NCBI RefSeq assembly: GCF_014651915.1
Contig: NZ_BMXU01000002.1
Span: 315,507-379,506, forward strand
DNA from: Parvularcula lutaonensis
GTDB lineage: Bacteria > Pseudomonadota > Alphaproteobacteria > Caulobacterales > Parvularculaceae
Direction of reading: 5' to 3'
Length of the DNA stretch: 64,000 nt
Position numbers and translations under genes: made by a program. This document shows positions 8,982 through 17,521 of this stretch, piece by piece (positions within the stretch are counted from its first letter, which is position 1; every line of letters starts with the position of its first letter). The notes beneath the pieces are model-generated. The model saw only the letters and a list, made by a program, of their open reading frames with translations. It was not told the DNA's origin and did no database searches.

Positions 8982-9290
8982 ATGATCGAAGCCACTGCAG
9001 CGATTAACGCAAGCCAGGTCGGCGGCGTCCAGCTCCGCCCCGCAGCCGCCACGGACCTCAAGGCCGCACCGGCCATGAGCTTCACCGAGGCGCTGAAATC
9101 CACCGCCATGCAGCAGGTCCAGACCGTGCAGCAATCGGAGCAGGCCTCGATGGCGGCGATGCATGGCCAGGCCTCTCTTCAGGAAGTCGTTCAGGCCACG
9201 GTGAAAGCCGAGCTGGCTGTCGAGACGGCGCTCGCAATCAGGAACAAAATGATTGAGAGCTACCAGGAAATCATGAGAATGCCTGTCTAA
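8982..9290 (+). CDS. fliE: Flagellar hook-basal body protein FliE
   Basis: Links the MS ring to the rod. The 102-aa protein has the FliE core (MSFTEALK then a long helix) and ends with the family-typical AIRNKMIESYQEIMRMPV tail. The stop TAA overlaps the fliQ start (TAATG at 9288-9292), indicating translational coupling. Confidence 0.95.
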   Translation: MIEATAAINASQVGGVQLRPAAATDLKAAPAMSFTEALKSTAMQQVQTVQQSEQASMAAMHGQASLQEVVQATVKAELAVETALAIRNKMIESYQEIMRMPV

Positions 9291-9562
9291 TGACAGAAGC
9301 GGACGTCATCCAGATCATCCGTGAGGGATTCATCACCGCAATGATCATCTGCGGTCCTCCCCTCATTGCGGGTACGGTCACGGGCCTCGGGGTCGCGCTG
9401 TTCCAGGCGCTGACCCAGGTGCAGGAGATGACGCTGACCTTCGTGCCGAAATTCGCGGCCATTTTCCTGACCATCGTGCTGTGCCTGCCGCTGACCTTCC
9501 AGCAGGTCTCGAACTACGCCTCGCTGGTCGGCGACAAGATCATCCGCAACCAGGCGCCGTAA
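9290..9562 (+). CDS. fliQ: Flagellar export gate protein FliQ
   Basis: Small inner-membrane component (90 aa, two transmembrane helices at about 16-38 and 52-75) of the FliPQR export gate. Conserved stretches include LIAGTVTGLGVALFQALTQ and the EMTLTFVPK loop. Its start overlaps the fliE stop. fliP is not in the window, whereas fliR lies 7 kb away with flhA and flhB. Confidence 0.96.
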   Translation: MTEADVIQIIREGFITAMIICGPPLIAGTVTGLGVALFQALTQVQEMTLTFVPKFAAIFLTIVLCLPLTFQQVSNYASLVGDKIIRNQAP

Positions 9563-9823
9563 CCGGCGCTGCTCCTTGCCGTCCCGGAACCGGAAGACAG
9601 TCCGGAACAACGCGAAGGGCGCGAATCAAGGCGAGCCAGGCTCTCCGGCGATCAACGCCATTGCCTTTGGCGCAATCTCACGGGTAGCCTCCATCAGGAG
9701 GCACAAGACCCGTTCGTTTGAGAATTCCCGTCAGCGCAATCCCTTTGATTTCGCCGTGGCCTCGAAGCTATCGCGACCTAAATGCCCGCGAATAAACGGC
9801 TCTTGCCCGAGGAACGCGTTGAA

Positions 9824-11179
9824 ATGTCCGATACGACCATGAGGCCAAGGGCCGCGATCTGGGCACGGAAATGGTTCCCCGACATGTTGGCACCATCAAG
9901 ACTTTTGCTCGCGCTGGGGGCGTTGTCGTTGATCCTCACCGGCGTCGCCTTGATCTATACCCGCAGCGTTGAGCGCGATGCCCGGCTCCATGCCGAGGAC
10001 AGCAGAGACACATTGAAATTGCTGCGCGAGGCCCTGCGCGCCGGGGTCGATGCCGAAACCGGGCAACGTGGCTACCTCCTCACCAGGGATGAGTCGTATC
10101 TTGAGCCTTATGACCATAGCGCGCGGGCCTGGGTCCCGGCGATCGACCGACTGTCCGAAGCGATGGGTGGCGGGACGGACGAAGCGGAAACAGCAACGCT
10201 GGGCCAGCTCCGGTCCCTCGCGGAGCAGAAGCTGGCCGAACTCGAGCAGACAGTCAGCCTGACCCGCCAAGGCCGGCATGAGGAAGCCATGACCGTGGTG
10301 AATTCTGGGCTGGGCAAGGATCTGATGGGAGAGTTCCGCGATTCGATCACCAGACTGGAGACGCAGGAGGAAATGGCTCTTGGCGCCTCGGTCGCACGGG
10401 CGGAGCGGACGGAGAGCGTGACGCGTCCCCTTCTTTTCATCCTCGCCCTCATCATCGTCGGCACTGTCGGTCTTGCCGTCTGGCTTGAGCGGCGCGCGGC
10501 CTTCGTTGAAGCCGCGGCGAAGGAAGCCGACGAGCTTCGCCGGTCGAGGGAGACGTCGGAGCTCCTCGTCAAGGAGCTGAACCACCGCGTGAAGAACCTT
10601 TTTGCCGTGATCCTGTCGATCGTCGGGCTCGCTGCACGCGACCAGACCGACGTCGCGGCGGTGGTTGCCTCGATCCGCGCGAGGATCCATGTGCTGTCCC
10701 TCGCCCATGCGATCTCCCAGGGAAAACATGGCTTCCAGATGGTGGACATGAAGAAACTCCTCGAAGCCACCTTGGCGCCCTATGGCGATGCCGAACGCAC
10801 CAAGGTGTCGTTCGATGGCCCTCCGGTCGAGCTGCCTGCGAAGGCGGTGACGCCCGTCGGGCTTCTGGTCCATGAGCTCGCCACCAATGCCAGCAAGTAT
10901 GGCGCTCTTTCAGACCGGAACGGCAAGGTCGACCTCTCCTGGAAGACGGTCATGTCCGAACAGGGTACCGAACTCGTCAAGCTCCGTTGGTCGGAGCGCG
11001 ACGGACCGAAAATCGAAAAACCGCCGGAGCGCGCCTCGTCTTCGGGGGGCTTCGGGACCCTGATGATGACATCGGCGATCCGCCAGCTTTTCGGGAAGGA
11101 AACCCGGACGTGGAACGAGGCTGGTCTGGTGTTTGAACTCGAATTCCCGCGCCACGGCATGAAGGGGGCGAAAGCGTAA
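9824..11179 (+). CDS. CHASE3 sensor histidine kinase (HWE/HisKA_2 type)
   Basis: Membrane sensor kinase of 451 aa. It has TM1 at about 27-46, a periplasmic CHASE3-like domain (with a GQRGYLLT motif) to about 190, TM2 at about 202-221, and a dimerisation domain with phospho-acceptor His254 in the sequence ELNHRVKNL. That motif is typical of the HisKA_2/HWE class used in alphaproteobacterial light and general-stress sensing. The catalytic domain has the N-box HELATNASKYGAL. The ATG at 9824 is chosen over 9782 because GAGGAACG precedes it. The stop overlaps the next gene (TAATG), a two-gene operon. No signal is known. Confidence 0.88.
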   Translation: MSDTTMRPRAAIWARKWFPDMLAPSRLLLALGALSLILTGVALIYTRSVERDARLHAEDSRDTLKLLREALRAGVDAETGQRGYLLTRDESYLEPYDHSARAWVPAIDRLSEAMGGGTDEAETATLGQLRSLAEQKLAELEQTVSLTRQGRHEEAMTVVNSGLGKDLMGEFRDSITRLETQEEMALGASVARAERTESVTRPLLFILALIIVGTVGLAVWLERRAAFVEAAAKEADELRRSRETSELLVKELNHRVKNLFAVILSIVGLAARDQTDVAAVVASIRARIHVLSLAHAISQGKHGFQMVDMKKLLEATLAPYGDAERTKVSFDGPPVELPAKAVTPVGLLVHELATNASKYGALSDRNGKVDLSWKTVMSEQGTELVKLRWSERDGPKIEKPPERASSSGGFGTLMMTSAIRQLFGKETRTWNEAGLVFELEFPRHGMKGAKA

Positions 11180-11664
11180 TGGGCATCCAATTGATCCGCG
11201 GCATCATCGCCTCCGGTCCTGCATCCCTGGACTATCTTCTCTCGGCGGGGTCCCCCGCATCGGCGGGCTCGCGGCCGGGGACAGGGGATGACAAGGACGG
11301 CTCCGCCCTTTCCGGCAAACGGATCCTGGTCGCTGAAGACGAGATCATCGTGGGGCTGGAGATGCAGCACGCCCTCGAGAACGCCTCCGCCGATGTCATC
11401 GGTCCGGCAGGCAGCCTGTCCGAAGCGCTGAACATCCTCGCGACGGAAGAGATCGACGGCGCGATCCTCGATCTCGACCTCCACGGCGAGGAGGTCTTCC
11501 CCGCTGCGGACATCCTCCAGAGCCGGGGCGTGCCCTTCCTCTTCCACACCGGTCACGGCGAGCGGGCGGAGATCCTGCGCCGCTACAACCGCTCGGCGGT
11601 CTGCGTGAAGCCCTGCCTGCCCGAAGACCTGCTGGCCCAGCTCGCCCGCCTGATGGCGAACTAA
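11179..11664 (+). CDS. Single-domain response regulator
   Basis: Receiver-only regulator of 161 aa. An unusual 45-residue leader is followed by a receiver domain with acidic pair E53-D54, probable phospho-acceptor D98 (ILDLDLHG), a Thr switch residue in FHTGH, and conserved Lys in VKP. No output domain is present. The start overlaps the kinase stop, so it is the probable partner. HWE kinases often pair with such receivers acting as phosphate shuttles. The real start could be downstream near residue 40, because the leader is low-complexity. Confidence 0.85.
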   Translation: MGIQLIRGIIASGPASLDYLLSAGSPASAGSRPGTGDDKDGSALSGKRILVAEDEIIVGLEMQHALENASADVIGPAGSLSEALNILATEEIDGAILDLDLHGEEVFPAADILQSRGVPFLFHTGHGERAEILRRYNRSAVCVKPCLPEDLLAQLARLMAN

Positions 11665-12045
11665 CCGACGAGGAGAGGGCTCAGGCACGCGGACATTCCG
11701 GGGAAACCTGGGATACTGGAGCGGACGGTCCGTCCACGCTCCAGTCTATGTGTATGTGCGCGAACGCACCGTCCGCTCCCGGCGCTTTAGCGAGAGGCCC
11801 ACAGAGCACTTTAAGCTCTCGTCGAGCCACTGACGGACGTCATCCCGCCAGCACCCGAGCACCGTCCCCCCACCAGAAACCGCGACGTCCGGACCGTCCC
11901 AGCATGGGAGGAAGCGGGGTGATTATGCGGGAGGTCTGGGGTGGCGGGGATAAGTTGCGCTGGACCGAATCGGCGAACCTCCCGAACGTTTCCATCTTGA
12001 ACCCGTAGCCAATGTTCGTTAGTTGTTCTTTTTTGAGGGGTAGCC
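11665..12045. other. Intergenic region before the restriction-modification island
   Basis: No gene is recognised in these 381 bases. It holds an inverted repeat with 9-bp arms, ACTGGAGCG at 11715-11723 and CGCTCCAGT at 11737-11745, with a smaller palindrome GGACGGTCC inside. A second copy of the theme CCGTCCGCTCC follows at about 11769. GC content falls toward the right end. It may contain the left junction of the island, but I see no clear direct repeat pair. Confidence 0.4.
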
Positions 12046-13011
12046 ATGCCGCTGACGTCAGTGGAAGTATGCGCTGGAGCGGGAGGTCAGGCCCTCGGCC
12101 TTGAGGCTGCTGGTTTCCAGCACGAGTGTCTGGTCGAGATAGATCGAGACGCATGCGATACTCTTTTGCTCAACCGTCCAAGTTGGCGCGTCGAATGTGC
12201 CGATATGAACGATTTCGACCCTGAACCCTATAAAGGCGCAGACCTATTGGCGGGAGGGCTTCCATGCCCCCCCTTTTCTGTAGCCGGCAAACAGCTCGGG
12301 GAATCAGGCTAAAGGAACCTCTTTCCACGAATGCTAGAGATCATCGATCAAGTTCGCCCTTCAGCGATCATGATTGAGAACGTTCGTGGCTTCATGGGCG
12401 CGGTGTTCGAGGACTATCGCGAACGCCTCCGTAAACAACTGAAGTCGATGAATTACCAAGTGGCATGGCGGCTTCTGAGTGCTTCTGACTACGGCGTCCC
12501 GCAACTTCGGCCCCGCGTCGTTATCGTCGGCCTCCAAAACTGGGCGGCGGATGGCTTCAAATGGCCCGAGCCCAATCCGTTTGACGCACCGACCGTTGGT
12601 GAGACCCTGCACGAACTGATGGCGTCAAACGGATGGCGAGGTGCGGAAGCGTGGGCTCAAGCGGCGGACGATATTGCACCGACCTTGGTAGGCGGCTCCA
12701 AAAAACACGGCGGTCCAGACCTAGGCCCAACACGTGCACGCGCCGCATGGGCTACGTTGGGCGTAAACGGAAAGTCCATCGCGCCGGAACAACCCGAGCG
12801 GGATTTCGTTGGGATGCCTCGGCTTACAGTGCCGATGGCTGCTCTTATTCAAGGCTTTCCTCGTGAGTGGCAATTCGCCGGGAAGAAAACCAGCGCTTAC
12901 AGGCAAGTTGGAAACGCTTTCCCTCCGCCCGTTGCGAAGGCCGTCGCCGAACAAATCTCGACTGCGCTCGAGGCAAATCATCTGCTCTATCCTATCCGTA
13001 GGTCGGCTTAG
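12046..13011 (+). pseudogene. DNA (cytosine-5) methyltransferase interrupted by one in-frame stop
   Basis: C5-cytosine methyltransferase of about 321 codons, partner of the NaeI-like endonuclease that follows. Motif I is AGAGGQALG, motif IV with catalytic Cys is GGLPCPPFS, motif VI is IENV, and motif X is QVGNAFPP. Codon 89 (TAA at 12310-12312) sits between GKQLGESG and RNLFPRM, where homologues read GKQLG-xDDE-RNLFP. Spacing is preserved exactly, so this is a point nonsense change at a normally acidic codon, not a frameshift. An ATG 18 nt downstream could restart translation but would lack motifs I and IV. The base composition is clearly less GC-rich than the flanking flagellar genes, which suggests transfer. 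Confidence 0.85.
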
Positions 13012-13064
13012 TTTCGGCTTAAACCAACGGAAGTCTCTTCTGGCGGCACTTGCCGGAGCAGATC

Positions 13065-13925
13065 ATGTTGGACCGCGAAATCCCTGAAATCCAGAGAGCA
13101 ATTACGATCGCAGCAGGCGGCCAGGACGTTCTCGTTCGAGAACTTCCATTTATTTTTCGGCAGGCCGTCGACGAATTAATTGATGCGCCGCGGACGCGGC
13201 GCCTGACTCTAAGCGAGCTAGAATCAAATGAGAAGTCGGTACTCGGAACAAAGGTTGAGGCGGCTCTCCGTCAACTTTTGAATTTCCCGCGGGGCCGCCT
13301 CGATTTTCGGATTGGCCCTCACGATCACGATGTCAAGTTCAGCGTTGGAACCGGTTAGATGATTCCTCCGGAGGCCGTCGGCAGCGTCTGCATCCTTGCG
13401 TCTGCTGACGAAAGCACCGGGCGATGCAGCCTTGGGCTGCTTCGCGCAGTGCCCCCATTCATCCGTCCCGGAAAAAATAGAGATCAGAAACAAGGTGTGT
13501 CTGCTGAAGGGCGAGAGAACGCTTTGTGGATTCTTCGGGACGTTCCTTACCCTAGGAATATTTGGGAGGGATTCGGTGTCGACGAGATAAACAGCATCTT
13601 TGAACCCAAGGGCGGCACGGATCGACTCGTTCGCTTTCTGAAGCTGATGCTCGAAAAGCCGGTCCATCGATCTGCGATCCAAGCGGTCGCTCGACAACAC
13701 GATTACATGAAGCGACTACGGGCAAATCATGGCGCCCGCGATATCCTTCATCCAGAAGGTATCGTCATTCTCTCAGGACAGCAGGACGGACCGCTTTTGA
13801 GGCAGCTCAAGATTGATTTGGGACAGGACTATTTCTTACCTTTCCGCCTGTCGAAACAAGATCCCAAGGCGCAGATCATTTTAACAAAGACCCGGCACCG
13901 AAAACGGTTTGCTTTCGCAGACTAA
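13065..13925 (+). pseudogene. NaeI-family restriction endonuclease interrupted by one in-frame stop
   Basis: The two frames joined across TAG at 13356-13358 match the type IIE enzyme NaeI along the length I can recall. A catalytic part has E65, D80, D89 and K91 in the pattern of NaeI E70, D86, D95, K97. Then come the MIPPEAVG segment and the C-terminal part with KNRDQK and the GARDILHPEGIVIL block. NaeI has Trp immediately before M(L/I)PPE, exactly at the stop, so TGG to TAG is the simplest explanation. The ATG at 13065 is preceded by GGAG at 13054-13057. An ATG follows the stop directly (TAGATG), so re-initiation is possible. Native activity would need both halves. Confidence 0.85.
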
Positions 13926-13941
13926 GCTCGCCCCACCCCAC

Positions 13942-13956
13942 ATAAACCCCCTTTAA
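13942..13956 (+). promoter_or_regulatory. CtrA-like box upstream of flhA
   Basis: ATAA-N7-TTAA, one mismatch from TTAA-N7-TTAA, about 85 nt before the flhA start. A similar one-mismatch site is in the fliI/flgB control region. CtrA control is inference. Confidence 0.35.
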
Positions 13957-14040
13957 ACTCAAATCGCTCCACTGCCGCTCGGGAACATCCCTCTTTTTCC
14001 GGGCGGCAGAAGCTGCCCCACGCGCAGATGGACGATAAAC

Positions 14041-16107
14041 GTGGACGCAGCGCTTCGCCTGATCGGCAATGATTCGAACCGGGACGTGGTCTTCGCGCTC
14101 GGGGTTATCGGTATCCTGGTGGTGCTGTTCGCGCCGCTGCCTGCGTGGGCGCTGGATGTCGGGCTGACCTTCTCCCTCGCCTTTTCGATCCTTATCCTGA
14201 TGGTCGCGCTGTGGATCGAGAAGCCTCTCGATTTCAGCTCGTTCCCGACCGTCCTGCTGATCGCGACAATCTTACGTTTGGCGCTGAACATCGCCTCGAC
14301 GCGCCTGATCCTCGCCAATGGGCACACAGGGACGGATGCCGCGGGCGGGGTCATCTATGGCTTCAGCCAGCTGATGATCGGGGGCAATTACGTCATTGGC
14401 CTGATCGTCTTTGCGATCCTCGTCATCATCAACTTCATCGTCATCACCAAGGGTGCGACCCGGATCGCGGAAGTCGGCGCGCGCTTCACCCTCGACGCCA
14501 TCCCCGGCAAGCAGATGGCTATCGACGCCGACCTCGCCGCGGGCCTGATCGACGATGTCGAGGCGCGGGACAGGCGGAAGACGCTCGAAGACGAAAGCGC
14601 CTTCTTCGGCTCCATGGACGGTGCGTCGAAATTCGTCCGCGGCGACGCCATGGCGGGCATGATCATCGTCTTCATCAACATCATCGGCGGCATCATCGTC
14701 GGCGTTGCGCAGATGGGGATCACCATGGGCGAGGCGGCGTCGTCCTACACGACGCTGACCGTTGGCGACGGCCTCGCCTCGCAGATCCCGGCGCTGGTCG
14801 TCTCGCTCGCCGCGGGCCTCCTTGTCACCAAGGGCCGGAACGTCGGCTCCACCGACAAGGCGGTGATGGCGCAGCTGGGCGAGTATCCCAAGGCGCTCCT
14901 CATGGTGGCAGGCATGATGGCCGTGATGGGCTTCATCCCCGGCCTGCCGTTCCTGCCCTTTGTCGGCATCGGCGCGGCGATCGCCATTGGCGGGGTCCTG
15001 ATGCCGAAGCGGAAGAAAGCCGCCGCGGCGATCCTCGAAGCGCAGCAGGAGACCCAGGTCGCGCCGAAGGAGATCCCCGCCGAGGAGAGCCTCAAGATCG
15101 AGGACCTGCAGCTCGAGGTGGGCTCGCGCCTCCTGACCATGATCTCGAACCCCGAGCGCGGCCTGCCGAACAAGGTGAAGAGCCTGCGCCGCCGCTTTGC
15201 CAGCGAGTTCGGGTTCCTGCTGCCCCCCGTCCGGATCAAGGACAATCTCTACGTGCCGCCGGACGAATACAGAATTTCCGTGCAGGACGTGGAAGTGGCC
15301 AAGGGCATCGTCCGTCCCGGCTGCGTCATGGCCATCGATCCGACCGGTGCCGATGTGGACATGCCCGGCGAGCCGACGCGGGACCCGAGCTTCGACATGC
15401 CCGCGCGCTGGATTTCCGAAGCGCAGGCTGAAGAAGCCGAGGGCAAGGGCTACACCGTCGTCAGCGCTGACAGCGTGCTCATCACCCACCTCTCGGAGAC
15501 GATCAAGGACCACCTGCCGAGCCTCCTGACCTATTCGGCGATGCAGAAGCTGATCGAAACGCTGGAGCCTGAGTACCGCAAGCTGCTCTCCGACATCGTG
15601 CCGGGGCAACTGAGCCAGGTCGCGCTGCAGCGGGTGCTGCAGGGGCTTCTGGCCGAGCGGGTGTCGATCCGGAACCTGCCGGCGATCCTCGAAGCGGTGG
15701 CGGAGGCGACCGGCTGGACCCGCAACCCGCAGCCGATCATCGAGCATGTGCGCCAGCGCCTGTCGAAGCAGATTTCAAGCTCGGTCCAGGGCGAGGACGG
15801 CTTTGTGCCGGTCATCGCGCTGTCGGGCCGTTGGGAGCGCTGCTTCATCGAGAGCCTGCAGGGCGGGGAAGGCGGCGAGCGTGTCTTCGCAATGCCGCCC
15901 AACCAGGTGCAGGAGTTCATCACCGCCGCCCGCGCGACCCTGCACAAATACAAGGACGCGGACATCATGCCGGTGATCCTCACCTCGGCCGATGCCCGCC
16001 CCTTCGTCCGTTCGCTGCTCGAACGCGCAGCGCCATCTGTGCCCGTCATTTCGCACAATGAGCTGCACAGCTCGGTCGCTATCAAGACGGTGGACCAGAT
16101 CGCATGA
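14041..16107 (+). CDS. flhA: Flagellar export protein FlhA
   Basis: Central export-gate protein of 688 aa that forms the nonameric cytoplasmic ring. The N-terminal membrane half (about 1-320) carries the FHIPEP-family signature around NIASTRLIL and the cytoplasmic FHIPEP loop (RFTLDAIPGKQMAIDADL). The soluble C-terminal half (about 350-688) docks chaperone-substrate complexes. The start is GTG at 14041, since the nearest ATG is out of frame or would delete the first helix. The stop overlaps the formyltransferase start by 4 nt (ATGA). Confidence 0.96.
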   Translation: MDAALRLIGNDSNRDVVFALGVIGILVVLFAPLPAWALDVGLTFSLAFSILILMVALWIEKPLDFSSFPTVLLIATILRLALNIASTRLILANGHTGTDAAGGVIYGFSQLMIGGNYVIGLIVFAILVIINFIVITKGATRIAEVGARFTLDAIPGKQMAIDADLAAGLIDDVEARDRRKTLEDESAFFGSMDGASKFVRGDAMAGMIIVFINIIGGIIVGVAQMGITMGEAASSYTTLTVGDGLASQIPALVVSLAAGLLVTKGRNVGSTDKAVMAQLGEYPKALLMVAGMMAVMGFIPGLPFLPFVGIGAAIAIGGVLMPKRKKAAAAILEAQQETQVAPKEIPAEESLKIEDLQLEVGSRLLTMISNPERGLPNKVKSLRRRFASEFGFLLPPVRIKDNLYVPPDEYRISVQDVEVAKGIVRPGCVMAIDPTGADVDMPGEPTRDPSFDMPARWISEAQAEEAEGKGYTVVSADSVLITHLSETIKDHLPSLLTYSAMQKLIETLEPEYRKLLSDIVPGQLSQVALQRVLQGLLAERVSIRNLPAILEAVAEATGWTRNPQPIIEHVRQRLSKQISSSVQGEDGFVPVIALSGRWERCFIESLQGGEGGERVFAMPPNQVQEFITAARATLHKYKDADIMPVILTSADARPFVRSLLERAAPSVPVISHNELHSSVAIKTVDQIA

Positions 16108-16754
16108 GCTTCGACCGGCGGATCATCTTCCTCTGCGGCAAGGCCGAGGGCGAAGCCTTCCGCGCCCACGTCGCCAGCGTGAAGCCCGATCTCGAGACCG
16201 TCTGGGTGTCGAGCGTCGCGGGGCTGGACTTCGCAACGCGGAGCGGCGGGCACAGGACAAGGCTGATCAGCTTCCTGACAGGGGTCATCGTGCCCAAGAC
16301 GATCCTGGACCGCCTGCGGCCCCAGCCGATCAACGTCCATCCCGGGCCGCCTGAATATCCCGGCGCCCACGGCCTGACCTTCGCGATCTTCAACGGTGCC
16401 CATGAGTTCGGCGTCACGGCACACGAAATGGCGGCAAAGGTCGATGCAGGCCCCATCCTACAGGTCGCGCGTTTTGCGCTCCCGTCCGATGCGGATCTCG
16501 TGGGTTTCGGCAACGAGGTCTACGCCCGCGCGGTGTCCGTGGTGAACGACGTCATCAACCACTGCATCGAGACGGATGGCCCGATGCCACACGCTCCGCG
16601 GGAGCGATGGTCGGACAACCACTGCACGAATAAGCGTCTTAACGCTTTGCTGACCGCTTCTGAATACCTCCTGCCTGAGGACCGCAAGCGCCTGGTGAGG
16701 GCATGCGGACCCCATCTGGAAGAATTCAGGAGGGCGCAGCGTCGGCATGGTTGA
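16104..16754 (+). CDS. Formyltransferase-family protein inside the flagellar export operon
   Basis: The 216-aa protein has the formyltransferase fold of methionyl-tRNA and sugar-amine N-formyltransferases. The catalytic triad is intact: N77 and H79 in INVHPGPP and D114 in VDAGPIL. In this family it transfers formyl from 10-formyltetrahydrofolate to an amine. The protein is shorter than Fmt (about 310 aa) and lacks its C-terminal tRNA-binding domain. It overlaps flhA by 4 nt and fliR by 8 nt, so it is translationally coupled to both. A role in modifying flagellin or its glycan is inference from context only. The substrate cannot be read from the sequence. Confidence 0.85.
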   Translation: MSFDRRIIFLCGKAEGEAFRAHVASVKPDLETVWVSSVAGLDFATRSGGHRTRLISFLTGVIVPKTILDRLRPQPINVHPGPPEYPGAHGLTFAIFNGAHEFGVTAHEMAAKVDAGPILQVARFALPSDADLVGFGNEVYARAVSVVNDVINHCIETDGPMPHAPRERWSDNHCTNKRLNALLTASEYLLPEDRKRLVRACGPHLEEFRRAQRRHG

Positions 16755-17511
16755 GATACCGCTCTCTGGGGCGTCCGATCAGCTCACGGTGCTTCTCCTG
16801 ACCTTTGCCAGGATCGGGACGATCTGCATGCTGATGCCGGGCCTCGGGGAGAGCTATGTCAGTCCCCGGATCCGCCTCGGGATCGCAGCTTCGATCTCGC
16901 TCATCATTTCCGTCACGGTGGCCCATCGCCTGCCTTTCCTGAACGGCTTTGGCGAGGTGATCTTTGCCATGATCTCCGAGATCGTCGCCGGGCTGATCTT
17001 CGGTGGAGCCATGCGGATGTTCCTCGCGGCGCCCCAGATCGCGGGCCAGATGACCTCGCAGCTGACCTCGCTGTCCAACATCTTCGCCTCGGGCGCTCCG
17101 CTCATGGAAGCAAGCTCGATCCTCGGCGCGTGGTTCGTGGTCGGCGCGATCCTCTTCACCTTCGTCAGCGGTATGCATTACCTGATGATCGACGCCCTCG
17201 CGATCAGCTACAACGTGATCCCGCTCGGCGGTTTCCCGAATATGGGCGACGCGGCGGAGGGCCTGGTGAAGGTCTTCGCCGGGGTCTTCGCCCTGGGGGT
17301 CCAGATGGCAGCGCCTTTCATCCTCCTGTCGCTCATCTTCAACCTCGGCGTGGGTCTCACCAACAGGATGCTCGCCTCGCTGCCTCTCTATTTCGTCGCC
17401 ATGCCGATCTCGATCCTCGGGGGGATGTATGTCCTCGCCTATGCGATCGGGCCGGTGCTTGCCGCATTCCGGGCCGCATTCTCGACCTGGCTGACGGCGC
17501 CTTTCTCGTGA
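16747..17511 (+). CDS. fliR: Flagellar export gate protein FliR
   Basis: Integral membrane protein of 254 aa with about six hydrophobic segments, part of the FliPQR export gate. Family segments include ARIGTICMLMPGLG at the N-terminus and MTSQLTSLSNIF in the middle. It starts inside the last codons of the formyltransferase gene and ends 10 nt before flhB. Confidence 0.95.
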   Translation: MVEIPLSGASDQLTVLLLTFARIGTICMLMPGLGESYVSPRIRLGIAASISLIISVTVAHRLPFLNGFGEVIFAMISEIVAGLIFGGAMRMFLAAPQIAGQMTSQLTSLSNIFASGAPLMEASSILGAWFVVGAILFTFVSGMHYLMIDALAISYNVIPLGGFPNMGDAAEGLVKVFAGVFALGVQMAAPFILLSLIFNLGVGLTNRMLASLPLYFVAMPISILGGMYVLAYAIGPVLAAFRAAFSTWLTAPFS

Positions 17512-17521
17512 TGGAGGGCGC

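Noticed and set aside
13941-14040. Right-hand attachment site of the restriction-modification island
   Set aside because: I searched by eye for a direct repeat matching 11990-12045 and found none. No integrase or tRNA is adjacent.
14145-15747. Very long alternate frames (428 and 491 codons) over flhA
   Set aside because: They overlap a certain flhA gene. The composition (Arg/Asp/His/Gly-rich) is that of frame-shifted high-GC code.
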